Assembly: GCF_905207935.1 (NCBI RefSeq)
Contig: NZ_CAJLNI010000006.1
Coordinates: 1 to 29,082, forward strand
DNA length: 29,082 nt
Direction of reading: 5' to 3'
Source: an uncultured Haemophilus sp.
GTDB lineage: Bacteria; Pseudomonadota; Gammaproteobacteria; Enterobacterales; Pasteurellaceae
Shown: piece by piece, positions 15,059-23,371 of the stretch
Position numbering within the stretch: the first letter of the stretch is position 1
Layout of the letters: every line of letters starts with the position of its first letter
The notes under the pieces: generated by a model
Database searches by the model: none
Told to the model about the DNA's origin: nothing
What the model saw: only the letters and a program-made list of their open reading frames with translations
Position numbers and translations under genes: made by a program

Positions 15059-16054
15059 ATGAAAAAAACAGCAGTATTAAGTGCGGTCGCTTTAGCAATC
15101 GGTTTAGGTTCAGCAACTTCAGGTTTCGCAGCCGATAACCGTATTGGTGTTACCATTTATAAATATGATGACAACTTCATGTCATTAATGCGTAAAGAAA
15201 TCGATAAAGAAGCGAAAGCGCTTGGCGGCATTGAGTTATTAATGAATGACTCTCAAAATGCACAATCTATTCAAAATGACCAAGTAGATGGTTTGCTTTC
15301 TAAAGGTGTAAAAGCTTTAGCGATTAACTTAGTAGACCCAGCAGCGGCTTCAACTGTTATCAAGAAAGCTAAACAAGATGACATTCCTGTTGTTTTCTTC
15401 AATAAAGATCCAGGTGCTAAAGCAATTGGTAGCTACGATCACGCTTACTATGTTGGTACAGACCCGAAAGAATCTGGTTTAATCCAAGGTGATTTAATTG
15501 CAAAACAATGGAAAGCAATGCCAGCCTTAGACTTAAACAAAGACGGTAAAATCCAATATGTATTATTAAAAGGTGAACCAGGTCACCCAGATGCTGAAGC
15601 ACGTACTAAATATGTGATTGAGCAATTAAATGCTAAAGGTATTCCTACCGAACAATTATTTATTGATACCGGTATGTGGGATGCAGCAATGGCTAAAGAT
15701 AAAGTGGATGCATGGTTATCTAGCTCTAAAGCTAACGAAATTGAAATGATTATTTCAAATAATGACGGTATGGCATTAGGTGCATTAGAAGCAACCAAAG
15801 CACACGGTAAAAAATTACCAATCTTTGGTGTAGATGCATTACCAGAAGTACTTCAATTAATTAAGAAAGGCGAAATTGCGGGTACTGTGTTAAACGATGG
15901 CGTTAACCAAGGTAAAGCAGTTGTTCAACTTTCTGCAAATCTTGCTAACGGTAAAGCAGCAACAGAAGGTACACAATGGAAATTAGAAAACCGTGTGGTA
16001 CGTATCCCTTATGTTGGTGTGGATAAAGATAACCTAAGTGAATTCTTAAAATAA
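15059..16054 (+). CDS. mglB: MglB, periplasmic galactose/glucose-binding protein
   Basis: A 331-residue periplasmic binding protein for D-galactose and D-glucose, feeding MglA/MglC. The N-terminus is a clear signal peptide, likely cleaved after G-F-A-A or A-D at about residue 24. The mature part starts NRIGVTIYKYDDNFM. An EF-hand-like calcium loop, LDLNKDGKIQ, and sugar-contact regions (VVFFNKDPG, MIISNNDGMALGAL, IFGVDALPE) match enteric MglB. A strong AGGAG site precedes the ATG. An exact uptake core (15079-15087) lies within the signal-peptide codons. The gene is less AT-rich and more uniform in codon use than its neighbours, as expected for an abundant protein. Confidence 0.97.
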   Translation: MKKTAVLSAVALAIGLGSATSGFAADNRIGVTIYKYDDNFMSLMRKEIDKEAKALGGIELLMNDSQNAQSIQNDQVDGLLSKGVKALAINLVDPAAASTVIKKAKQDDIPVVFFNKDPGAKAIGSYDHAYYVGTDPKESGLIQGDLIAKQWKAMPALDLNKDGKIQYVLLKGEPGHPDAEARTKYVIEQLNAKGIPTEQLFIDTGMWDAAMAKDKVDAWLSSSKANEIEMIISNNDGMALGALEATKAHGKKLPIFGVDALPEVLQLIKKGEIAGTVLNDGVNQGKAVVQLSANLANGKAATEGTQWKLENRVVRIPYVGVDKDNLSEFLK

Positions 16055-16082
16055 GAAAATCTATTGCTTTTCTTTAATTTTA

Positions 16083-16119
16083 GGGGGAAAGGAAACCCAA
16101 ATTCCCTTTCCCCCTTTTT
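16083..16119 (+). terminator. Intercistronic hairpin between mglB and mglA
   Basis: GGGGGAAAGG (16083-16092) pairs with CCTTTCCCCC (16105-16114) and is followed by TTTTT. Inside the operon it would both protect the mglB message and reduce read-through into mglA, giving more binding protein than transporter. Confidence 0.75.
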
Positions 16120-16132
16120 GATGAGGTTGGAT

Positions 16133-17647
16133 ATGACAACTCAAACCCAAGACAGTGATGTACTACTGACAATGACGGATGTCAGTAAGTCTTTCCCCGG
16201 TGTAAAAGCCCTTGATCACGCCAATCTAACAGTTCGTTCTCACTCTGTTCATGCCTTAATGGGCGAAAACGGGGCGGGTAAATCGACATTATTAAAATGC
16301 CTCTTCGGAATTTATGCAAAAGACGAAGGTGAAATTTTATTCTTAGGCAAACCTGTTGATTTTAAAACATCAAAAGAAGCCCTTGAAAATGGGATTTCAA
16401 TGGTTCACCAAGAACTTAACTTGGTGCGTCAAACTAGTGTAATGGATAACTTATGGTTGGGTCGCTACCCACTTAAAGGTCCTTTTGTGGATCACGCCAA
16501 AATGTATCGTGATACCAAAGCGATTTTCGATGAATTGGATATTGATGTTGATCCAAAAGAAAAAGTGGCCAAACTTTCCGTTTCACAAATGCAGATGATC
16601 GAAATTGCGAAAGCGTTCTCTTATAACGCTAAAATCGTAATTATGGATGAGCCAACATCCTCACTTTCAGAAAAAGAAGTGGAACATCTTTTCAAAATTA
16701 TTCAAAAATTAAAAGATCGCGGTTGTGGCATTATCTATATTTCACACAAAATGGATGAAATCTTCAAAATTTGTGATGAAATCACCATTCTTCGTGATGG
16801 TAAATGGATCAATACCGTTGAAGTTAAAGGCACCACCATGGAAGAAATTGTTTCAATGATGGTTGGCCGTGAATTAACACAACGTTTCCCTGAAAAAACT
16901 AACGTACCAAAAGAAGTCACGCTTGAAGTGGAACATTTAACTGCAGTAAACCAACCGTCTATTCAAGATGTTTCCTTTAATTTACGCAAAGGTGAAATTT
17001 TAGGTATCGCCGGTCTCGTTGGGGCAAAACGAACCGATATTGTGGAAGCCATTTTTGGTGTACGAGAATTAAAAGAGGGGACGATCAAACTCAACGGAAA
17101 AATCGTGAAAAATCATACCGCACTTGAGGCGATTAATAACGGTTTTGCTTTGGTGACTGAGGAACGTCGTTCAACCGGGATTTATTCAAACCTAAGTATT
17201 GAATTTAACTCTTTGATTTCAAATATGAAATCTTACCTCACCCCATGGAAATTGCTCAGCAACAAAAAAATGGCGAGTGATACACAATGGGTGATTGATG
17301 CGATGAACGTGAAAACACCTTCTCACAAAACAACGATTGGATCGCTTTCTGGTGGTAACCAACAAAAAGTCATTATCGGCCGTTGGCTTTTAACCCAACC
17401 AGATATCTTAATGCTCGATGAACCAACTCGTGGTATTGATATTGGGGCTAAATTTGAAATTTATCAGCTCATTCAAGAACTCGCTAAAAAAGATAAAGGC
17501 ATCATTATGATTTCATCAGAAATGCCGGAATTATTAGGCGTAACAGACCGAATTTTGGTCATGAGTAATGGTCGTGTTGCCGGCATCGTTGAAACGGCAA
17601 AAACGTCTCAAGAAGAAATTTTGCAACTTGCCGCAAAATATTTATAA
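16133..17647 (+). CDS. mglA: MglA, ATPase of the galactose/methyl-galactoside ABC transporter
   Basis: A 504-residue sugar ABC ATPase with two nucleotide-binding domains. The first has Walker A GENGAGKST (about 44-52) and Walker B IVIMDEPTSSLSEKE. The second has the degenerate Walker A GLVGAKRTDIVEAIFG, as in other MglA proteins, then LSGGNQQKVIIGRW and LMLDEPTRGIDIGAK. The frame is open 23 codons upstream through the hairpin, but the ATG at 16133 has GAGG upstream and the family N-terminus. An uptake core lies at 17117-17125. It drives uptake of galactose delivered by MglB. Confidence 0.97.
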   Translation: MTTQTQDSDVLLTMTDVSKSFPGVKALDHANLTVRSHSVHALMGENGAGKSTLLKCLFGIYAKDEGEILFLGKPVDFKTSKEALENGISMVHQELNLVRQTSVMDNLWLGRYPLKGPFVDHAKMYRDTKAIFDELDIDVDPKEKVAKLSVSQMQMIEIAKAFSYNAKIVIMDEPTSSLSEKEVEHLFKIIQKLKDRGCGIIYISHKMDEIFKICDEITILRDGKWINTVEVKGTTMEEIVSMMVGRELTQRFPEKTNVPKEVTLEVEHLTAVNQPSIQDVSFNLRKGEILGIAGLVGAKRTDIVEAIFGVRELKEGTIKLNGKIVKNHTALEAINNGFALVTEERRSTGIYSNLSIEFNSLISNMKSYLTPWKLLSNKKMASDTQWVIDAMNVKTPSHKTTIGSLSGGNQQKVIIGRWLLTQPDILMLDEPTRGIDIGAKFEIYQLIQELAKKDKGIIMISSEMPELLGVTDRILVMSNGRVAGIVETAKTSQEEILQLAAKYL

Positions 17648-17665
17648 ATCATAAAGGAACAAATT

Positions 17666-18676
17666 ATGAGTGCCTTACCAAAAAATAAATCATTCGATTT
17701 CTTAAAACAAAATGCGATTTATTTTGTGTTGTTGATTTTACTTGGCATCATCATCGCACAAGATCCAACATTCTTGAATGTTCGCAACTTTAGTAACATT
17801 TTAACTCAATCATCCGTCCGTCTCATTATCGCCCTTGGTGTTGCAGGCTTGCTTATCACTCAAGGTACCGACTTGTCAGCCGGTCGCCAAGTCGGTTTAG
17901 CAGCGGTTATTTCTGCTACTCTCTTACAATCAATGGAAAACATGAATCGCGTGTTCCCGGATTTAGGTGAAATTCCTATTCCTGTAGTTATCCTTACTGT
18001 TTGTGCGGTAGGTGCTGTAATCGGCTTAGTGAATGGTTTAGTTATCGCTTATCTCAATGTAACCCCATTCATTGCAACCATGGGTACCATGATCATCGTT
18101 TACGGTTTTAACTCACTTTATTATGATGGCGTAGGTGGCTCACCAATTGCAGGCTTCAGTGAATCTTTCTCTAACTTCGCACAAGGCTTCTTTAGACTCG
18201 GTTCATTCAAATTATCCTACATCACTATTTATGCGGCGATTTGTGCATTCTTAGTATGGGTAATGTGGAATAAAACACGCTTCGGTAAAAATATCTTTGC
18301 TATCGGTGGTAACCCTGAAGCTGCAAAAGTATCTGGCGTAAACGTGGCGCGTAACCTTGTTGTGATTTACATGATTGCAGGTATGTTCTATGCATTCGGT
18401 GGTATGTTAGAAGCTGGCCGTATCGGTAGTGCTACCAACAACCTTGGTTTCATGTATGAATTAGATGCGATTGCTGCCTGCGTGGTTGGTGGTGTATCTT
18501 TCGCTGGTGGTGTGGGTACTGTTATCGGTGTAATCACGGGTGTTATCATCTTCACCGTAATTAACTATGGTTTAACTTACATCGGTGTAAACCCTTACTG
18601 GCAATATATCATTAAAGGTAGTATTATCATCCTCGCGGTTGCTATCGACTCCTTAAAATACGCGAAGAAAAAATAA
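17666..18676 (+). CDS. mglC: MglC, permease of the galactose ABC transporter
   Basis: A 336-residue inner-membrane permease of the branched/sugar BPD_transp_2 family. Repeated hydrophobic helices are visible from YFVLLILLGIIIAQDPTFLN to the C-terminal IIKGSIIILAVAIDS. The ATP-binding-subunit contact loop GGNPEAAKVSGVNV lies near 210-225, and the G-R-I-G-S-A-T-N-N-L-G conserved segment follows. An AAAGGA site lies upstream. It is the last gene of mglBAC; an uptake-sequence dyad follows as terminator. Confidence 0.97.
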   Translation: MSALPKNKSFDFLKQNAIYFVLLILLGIIIAQDPTFLNVRNFSNILTQSSVRLIIALGVAGLLITQGTDLSAGRQVGLAAVISATLLQSMENMNRVFPDLGEIPIPVVILTVCAVGAVIGLVNGLVIAYLNVTPFIATMGTMIIVYGFNSLYYDGVGGSPIAGFSESFSNFAQGFFRLGSFKLSYITIYAAICAFLVWVMWNKTRFGKNIFAIGGNPEAAKVSGVNVARNLVVIYMIAGMFYAFGGMLEAGRIGSATNNLGFMYELDAIAACVVGGVSFAGGVGTVIGVITGVIIFTVINYGLTYIGVNPYWQYIIKGSIIILAVAIDSLKYAKKK

Positions 18677-18693
18677 TTAAAAACAACGATAAA

Positions 18694-18728
18694 AATAACC
18701 GCACTTTAGCAATAAAGTGCGGTTTTAT
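18694..18728. terminator. Uptake-sequence dyad terminator after mglC
   Basis: Inverted exact uptake cores at 18698-18706 and 18715-18723, flanked by A- and T-tracts, form a hairpin 18 nt after the mglC stop. Confidence 0.85.
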
Positions 18729-18749
18729 TCTGAGGTATATTCTCAAAAC

Positions 18750-18777
18750 AAAAAGCGAGCCTCTCAGCTCGCTTTAT
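18750..18777 (-). terminator. Terminator of the isc operon
   Basis: On the minus strand AAAGCGAGC pairs with GCTCGCTTT (arms 18767-18775 and 18752-18760) and a T-tract follows. It lies just after the iscX stop. Confidence 0.85.
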
Positions 18778-18789
18778 TAATCTAATCGA

Positions 18790-18984
18790 TTACTCGTACT
18801 CATCTAACCATTTCAACAAAATCGCTTCCAGAATACTCTCATTAGATTTCATTGGATCATCATCAAAATCGTCTAGTTCACAAATCCACTTATGCAAATC
18901 CGTAAAACGTACTGTTTTAGGATCTAAATCTGGATTACGATCATAAAGTTCTTCTGCAATAAGTTGGGCATCAGTCCATTCCAT
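18790..18984 (-). CDS. iscX: IscX (YfhJ), small acidic Fe-S assembly protein
   Basis: A 64-residue acidic protein of the IscX family, which binds IscS and iron and is thought to tune cluster assembly. MEWTDAQLIAEELYDRNPDL and the VRFTDLHKWICELDDFDDDP stretch are family hallmarks. It is the last gene of the isc operon. Its ATG shares one base with the fdx stop (TAATG), so it is probably translationally coupled. Confidence 0.96.
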   Translation of the reverse strand: MEWTDAQLIAEELYDRNPDLDPKTVRFTDLHKWICELDDFDDDPMKSNESILEAILLKWLDEYE

Positions 18985-19325
18985 TAGTGAGCCGCCTCAT
19001 TCGCGTGGTTAATATTATATTTAGGGATTTCCACCACTAAATCTTCATCGCCCACGATACATTGGCAAGAAAGACGACTATCCATTTCTAAGCCCCATGC
19101 TTTATCCAACATATCTTCTTCTTGATCGCTCGCTTCATTTAATGAATCAAACCCTTCACGAATAACTACATGGCATGTTGTACAAGCACAAGAACCATCG
19201 CAAGCGTGATGAATTTCCACACCCGCATTATGTGCCACTTCTAATAAGTTGTCGCCTGCTGCTGCATCAACCACCATACCCTCTGGGCAGAATTCTTCAT
19301 TCGGTAAAAAAATCACTTTTGGCAT
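18984..19325 (-). CDS. fdx: ISC-type [2Fe-2S] ferredoxin
   Basis: A 113-residue adrenodoxin-type ferredoxin that supplies electrons to cluster assembly. Cluster ligands are Cys42, Cys48, Cys51 and Cys87, in HACDGSCACTTCHVV and SRLSCQC; the extra Cys46 seen in E. coli Fdx is also kept. Acidic residues in QEEDMLDKA mark the partner-binding helix. It is one base from iscX and 45 nt after hscA. Confidence 0.97.
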   Translation of the reverse strand: MPKVIFLPNEEFCPEGMVVDAAAGDNLLEVAHNAGVEIHHACDGSCACTTCHVVIREGFDSLNEASDQEEDMLDKAWGLEMDSRLSCQCIVGDEDLVVEIPKYNINHANEAAH

Positions 19326-19370
19326 ATTACTTTCCTCAATATAAAAAACTCGTTAATTTATAACCGCACT

Positions 19371-21227
19371 TTATTGCTCAATATCTGATACAGATTTACC
19401 TGTCAGCGCTTGATTAATGGATTTATTCATTCGTCTTGCCGCAAATTCTTGAGTCGCGACATCAAGGGCTTTGATTCCCTGGACGATAGCATGACGATCT
19501 GTGCCTTCTTTTACATCCATTAATTGTTTCAATGCATTTTCAATCTGGTGGAATTCGGCTTCGGTTAATAATTCCGCCCCATCTTGTTGTAATGCCACAA
19601 TCACGCTTTCAATCACACGATCAGCCTCAACACGTTGCTCGGCTAATTCACGGGCTTGCATATCATCTTGTGCATTATCAAAAGAAGCTTTAATCATTGC
19701 CGTTACTTCTTCATCCGTTAAACCATAAGAAGGCTTAATTTGAATCGATGCTTGGACTTTTGTGGATTTTTCCATGGCGGTTACACTTAATAAGCCATCC
19801 GCATCCACTTGATAAGTCACTCGAATATGAGCCGCGCCTGCCACCATTGGCGGAATACCACGCAACGTAAAACGACCTAAAGAACGGCAATCATCCACTA
19901 ACTCACGTTCACCTTGTACCACATGTACCGTCATCGCAGTTTGACCATCTTTAAAAGTAGTAAATTCTTGCGCGCGAGCCACTGGAATCGTGGTATTACG
20001 TGGAATTATTTTCTCCACTAAACCGCCCATGGTTTCAATGCCTAAAGAAAGTGGCACCACATCGAGTAACAACATATCGCTGTCATTTTTGTTGCCCACT
20101 AAAATATCTGCTTGGATAGCCGCACCTAAGGCAACTACTTTATCTGGGTCGATAGAGGTTAATGGTGTTTTACCAAAGAATTCGCCTACTTGTTCACGTA
20201 CGTAAGGCACGCGAGTTGAGCCTCCCACCATAACTACTTCTTGTACGTCTTCAGCTTCAACATGCGCATCTTTCAATGCACGACGACAGGTTAATAAAGA
20301 GCGTTTTACCAATGAGTGGATTAATTCATTGAATTGCTCACGACTTAACTCACCTTCAAATCCGCGCCAAGAAATGACCGCACTTTGCTCACTCGTTAAA
20401 GCAATTTTAGTCCGAGTCGCTAAGCTTAAAAGCTCACGCTGCTCATTTACATTTTGTGGTTGAATACCCGCTTGCTCAACAATCCAATCTGCAATTAAAT
20501 GGTCAAAATCATCACCACCTAAGGCAGTATCCCCCCCCGTTGCTAACACTTCAAACACGCCTTTAGATAAGCGTAAAATCGAGATATCAAAGGTACCACC
20601 ACCTAAGTCATAAACAGCAATGACGCCTTCTTTTCCGCTATCTAAGCCATAAGCTACCGCTGCAGCGGTGGGTTCATTTAATAAACGTAATACATTTAAC
20701 CCTGCAAGACGTGCCGCATCTTTTGTACTTTGGCGTTGAGCATCATCAAAATAGGCAGGTACGGTAATCACCACGCCAGAAAGCTCACCTGCAAGTCGTT
20801 GTTCTGCAATATGATTTAAACGAGATAAAATATCCGCAGAGACTTCAATTGGGCTTTTTTTACCTTGATGCGTCACCAATAATGGCAATCCATTTTCACT
20901 TGCCACAAACTCATAGGGTAAGTTTGTGTAACGTGATTGCACATCTGCAAGACTACGACCAATCAAACGTTTAACCGAAATAATCGTATTTTTAGGATCA
21001 ATTGCAGCTTTGGCAAATGCTTCGGTACCCACAAGTTTTTCATTTTCACCATAATAAACGACTGAAGGCACAAGGCTTCTGTCTTGTTCATCATTCAAAA
21101 TGGTGGCTTGACCGCTACGCACTGCGGCAACTAAAGAATTTGTTGTACCTAAATCAATCCCTACCGCAAGACGATGTTGATGTGGTGCAGCCGTTTGTCC
21201 TGGCTCTGCAATTTGGAGTAATGCCAT
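19371..21227 (-). CDS. hscA: HscA, Hsp70-type chaperone for Fe-S transfer
   Basis: A 618-residue specialised Hsp70. The ATPase domain opens with VGIDLGTTNSLVAAV (about 22-36) and has IAVYDLGGGTFDISIL and VVMVGGSTRVPYVR. A substrate-binding domain follows from about residue 385 (DVVPLSLGIETMGG). HscA binds the LPPVK motif of IscU and, with HscB, releases the new cluster. Length matches the family. An uptake core lies at 20377-20385, and another overlaps the stop codon (19363-19371). Confidence 0.97.
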   Translation of the reverse strand: MALLQIAEPGQTAAPHQHRLAVGIDLGTTNSLVAAVRSGQATILNDEQDRSLVPSVVYYGENEKLVGTEAFAKAAIDPKNTIISVKRLIGRSLADVQSRYTNLPYEFVASENGLPLLVTHQGKKSPIEVSADILSRLNHIAEQRLAGELSGVVITVPAYFDDAQRQSTKDAARLAGLNVLRLLNEPTAAAVAYGLDSGKEGVIAVYDLGGGTFDISILRLSKGVFEVLATGGDTALGGDDFDHLIADWIVEQAGIQPQNVNEQRELLSLATRTKIALTSEQSAVISWRGFEGELSREQFNELIHSLVKRSLLTCRRALKDAHVEAEDVQEVVMVGGSTRVPYVREQVGEFFGKTPLTSIDPDKVVALGAAIQADILVGNKNDSDMLLLDVVPLSLGIETMGGLVEKIIPRNTTIPVARAQEFTTFKDGQTAMTVHVVQGERELVDDCRSLGRFTLRGIPPMVAGAAHIRVTYQVDADGLLSVTAMEKSTKVQASIQIKPSYGLTDEEVTAMIKASFDNAQDDMQARELAEQRVEADRVIESVIVALQQDGAELLTEAEFHQIENALKQLMDVKEGTDRHAIVQGIKALDVATQEFAARRMNKSINQALTGKSVSDIEQ

Positions 21228-21267
21228 ATCTCTTTTTATCTCTAATAATTAATTCGTTAAAAGCTGA

Positions 21268-21954
21268 TTATGCGACTGAATAAGCTTGCGCAAATTTATC
21301 TTGTTCGGTGAAACTTGCGTTGTAATGGGTTTCAATGTTGACTTCGCGTCGTTCACGCTGATTAATATCAGTCGTCTTATCTTCTGAAAGCTCTGGTGTA
21401 AAAACAATCATGTGGTTACCATCGAGTTGTTTTACATCTTCTTGCCAATTTTGCCAAAACAGATTTTGGTAAAATGCTTCAATGTCACCATTTAATGCCC
21501 AAGCTAAGAAATCCGTATAGGTAAAATTTAAATCATGCCAAGTTAAATCTTTCGGCGAAAAATAGTAAATCTTGCCGAGATTATCCCCTAAAGAACCACC
21601 ATTTAAGGCAAAATACCCTCCAATGACATCGTCTGCAACGAGCAAATATTTCGGTTTATCACCTGATTGATTAAAGGATTTGCTGAAATTCCAATCCATT
21701 AATCCACGTGGCAATTTAAAACTGCCTGAACCCAATATACGCAACCAACCATGATGGATTAAAATGCCACCGGTTTCATAAATCACCGCGCCCATCGGAG
21801 AAGACGTTGGCATTTGCATGGTGAAAAGCTCACGTTCTGCACTAGATTGATCTTTTTTAATCACCTCACAATGATTACGAGCAAGCTCAATCCATTGGGA
21901 AATGGTTCCCCAAGCAGATTTGGAGGCATCAGTCAGTTGTTCTAAAGTTTGCAT
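21268..21954 (-). CDS. DUF2625-like protein of unknown function in the isc operon
   Basis: A 228-residue soluble protein without signal peptide or membrane helix, inserted between hscB and hscA in the same direction. It starts MQTLEQLTDASKSAWGTISQ and contains IYETGGILIHHGWLRILGSG, KYLLVADDVIGGYFALNGGS and YTDFLAWALNGDIEAFY. I believe this is the DUF2625 family, from memory only. The GGYFALNGG...YFSPKDLTWHDL pattern resembles SUKH/SMI1-type folds, often immunity or small-molecule-binding proteins, but that link is speculative. It is not part of the enteric isc operon. Gaps to neighbours are 40 nt (hscA) and 74 nt (hscB), wider than others in the operon, and a small hairpin separates it from hscB. 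Confidence 0.8.
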   Translation of the reverse strand: MQTLEQLTDASKSAWGTISQWIELARNHCEVIKKDQSSAERELFTMQMPTSSPMGAVIYETGGILIHHGWLRILGSGSFKLPRGLMDWNFSKSFNQSGDKPKYLLVADDVIGGYFALNGGSLGDNLGKIYYFSPKDLTWHDLNFTYTDFLAWALNGDIEAFYQNLFWQNWQEDVKQLDGNHMIVFTPELSEDKTTDINQRERREVNIETHYNASFTEQDKFAQAYSVA

Positions 21955-22004
21955 AATCGGATTTCATTAGTATGAGGGCTGCTGCCCATTTATCAATAGC
22001 GAAA

Positions 22005-22023
22005 AGGGCGTATTAAACGCCCT
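22005..22023 (-). repeat. Small hairpin after hscB
   Basis: AGGGCG and CGCCCT face each other around a 7-nt loop, and TTTT follows on the minus strand. It is a possible weak intercistronic terminator just after the hscB stop. Confidence 0.45.
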
Positions 22024-22028
22024 CAAGA

Positions 22029-22550
22029 TTATAATTCAAATAGACGTTCTTCTACTTGGCTAATTTCATCTGCCAATTTTTTTAGAAAACGTAATTTATC
22101 GCAGAATTGTGCTGCAGTTGACCATTGTTGCTCATTAAGCTGTGCTTCAAGTGCGGTCAACATTTCTTTTGTTTCTTTTTTAACGCGTTTCGCAAAGGAT
22201 TCTAATGCATTTTCATCCTGGCTTTGCTCAATATTTTCGAGCTCTTCTCGCCATTCTAATTGCTGCATCAAAAATGCGACATCTTGCGTGCTCTTTTGTT
22301 CTAAATCCTGTGCTTCTCCCGTATTTAACGCAATAATTGCTTCCGCACGTAAAATTGGGTCTTTCAAGGTTTTTAATGCATCATTAACTTCTGTTGATTT
22401 TTGCATTGCAATGCGTTGTTCTTGTGCATCTGCCGTAACAAAATTATCCGGATGCAAACTCTTTTGAAGCACTAAATAGCGTTCAGACAAAAGGGCTTGA
22501 TCAACATTGAAAGCAACGGGCAAATCAAAAATAGCAAAAGGATTTGTCAT
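22029..22550 (-). CDS. hscB: HscB, J-domain co-chaperone
   Basis: A 173-residue co-chaperone that brings IscU to HscA and stimulates its ATPase. The J domain occupies about residues 1-75, with the HPD motif at 33-35 in KSLHPDNF. A C-terminal helical HSCB domain (about 90-170) binds IscU. It starts 9 nt after iscA, and the length is normal. An uptake core lies at 22149-22157. Confidence 0.96.
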   Translation of the reverse strand: MTNPFAIFDLPVAFNVDQALLSERYLVLQKSLHPDNFVTADAQEQRIAMQKSTEVNDALKTLKDPILRAEAIIALNTGEAQDLEQKSTQDVAFLMQQLEWREELENIEQSQDENALESFAKRVKKETKEMLTALEAQLNEQQWSTAAQFCDKLRFLKKLADEISQVEERLFEL

Positions 22551-22559
22551 CTTTATTCC

Positions 22560-22883
22560 TTAAACATGGAAACTTTCACCACATCCACATGATTCTTTCA
22601 CATTTGGATTGTTATATTTAAAGCCTTCGTTCAAGCCTTCTTTGACATAATCTAGCTCAATGCCATCTAAATAAACCAAGCTTTTTGGATCGACTACCAC
22701 TTTCACGCCATGCTGCTCAAAAACAAGATCGTCATCATTGAGCACATCAACGAATTCAAGCACATAGCCTAAACCCGAACAACCTGATGTTTTCACACCT
22801 AAGCGTAAACCGATACCTTTTCCACGATTTTCAAGAAAAGTACGAACTCGTTGTGCCGCTTTTTCAGTGAGTGTTATAGACAT
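22560..22883 (-). CDS. iscA: IscA, A-type iron-sulfur carrier
   Basis: A 107-residue A-type carrier protein that passes clusters to client proteins. The three conserved cysteines are Cys35 (KTSGCSGLGY), Cys99 and Cys101 (ESCGCGESFHV). The frame is open 15 codons upstream through the uptake-sequence dyad, but the ATG at 22883 gives the family N-terminus MSITLTEKAAQ and is chosen. An AAGGAT site lies upstream. Confidence 0.97.
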   Translation of the reverse strand: MSITLTEKAAQRVRTFLENRGKGIGLRLGVKTSGCSGLGYVLEFVDVLNDDDLVFEQHGVKVVVDPKSLVYLDGIELDYVKEGLNEGFKYNNPNVKESCGCGESFHV

Positions 22884-22903
22884 ATTCTGATCCTTAAATT
22901 GAT

Positions 22904-22931
22904 AAAGTGCGGTCATTTTCAACCGCACTTT
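22904..22931. repeat. Uptake-sequence dyad between iscU and iscA
   Basis: Two exact uptake cores in inverted orientation (22905-22913 and 22922-22930) start immediately after the iscU stop. The hairpin is inside the operon and has no long T-tract, so it may act on message stability or partial termination. Confidence 0.85.
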
Positions 22932-22933
22932 GA

Positions 22934-23317
22934 TTACTTACCTTGTTTATTTTTATAGTCGGCAATGGCGGCTTTAATTGCATCTTCTGCTAAAATTGAG
23001 CAGTGAACTTTTACCGGTGGTAATTCAAGTTCTTCCGCAATTTGACTGTTTTTGATTGCACCTGCTTCATCTAAAGATTTACCTTTCACCCATTCGGTAA
23101 TTAAAGAACTTGATGCAATCGCAGAGCCACAACCATAAGTTTTAAATTTCGCATCTTCAATAATGCCACTATCATTTACTTTGATTTGTAACTGCATAAC
23201 GTCACCACAAGCTGGCGCGCCCACCATGCCAGTGCCCACAGAATTATCTTTTTTGTCCATTGAACCAACATTGCGTGGATTTTCGTAATGATCGATAACT
23301 TTTTCGCTGTATGCCAT
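22934..23317 (-). CDS. iscU: IscU, Fe-S cluster scaffold
   Basis: A 127-residue scaffold on which [2Fe-2S] clusters are built. The three ligand cysteines are Cys37 (GAPACGDVMQ), Cys63 (TYGCGSAIASS) and Cys106 (PPVKVHCSILAEDAI). The LPPVK motif at about 99-103 is the HscA recognition site. It follows iscS by 54 nt and is highly typical. Confidence 0.98.
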   Translation of the reverse strand: MAYSEKVIDHYENPRNVGSMDKKDNSVGTGMVGAPACGDVMQLQIKVNDSGIIEDAKFKTYGCGSAIASSSLITEWVKGKSLDEAGAIKNSQIAEELELPPVKVHCSILAEDAIKAAIADYKNKQGK

Positions 23318-23371
23318 ATTATGTTCCTTTCCTAAATAAGTTGCTATCAGGCGGTCAAGCCACCTTGAAAA

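Noticed and set aside
14962..15156. 64-codon minus-strand frame across the mglB promoter and signal peptide
   Set aside because: It overlaps the CRP/-10 region and the start of mglB; no ribosome site and no sensible product.
23340..23365. Hairpin between iscS and iscU (GGTGG/CCGCC)
   Set aside because: Only five pairs with a G-U and no T-tract; too weak to call.
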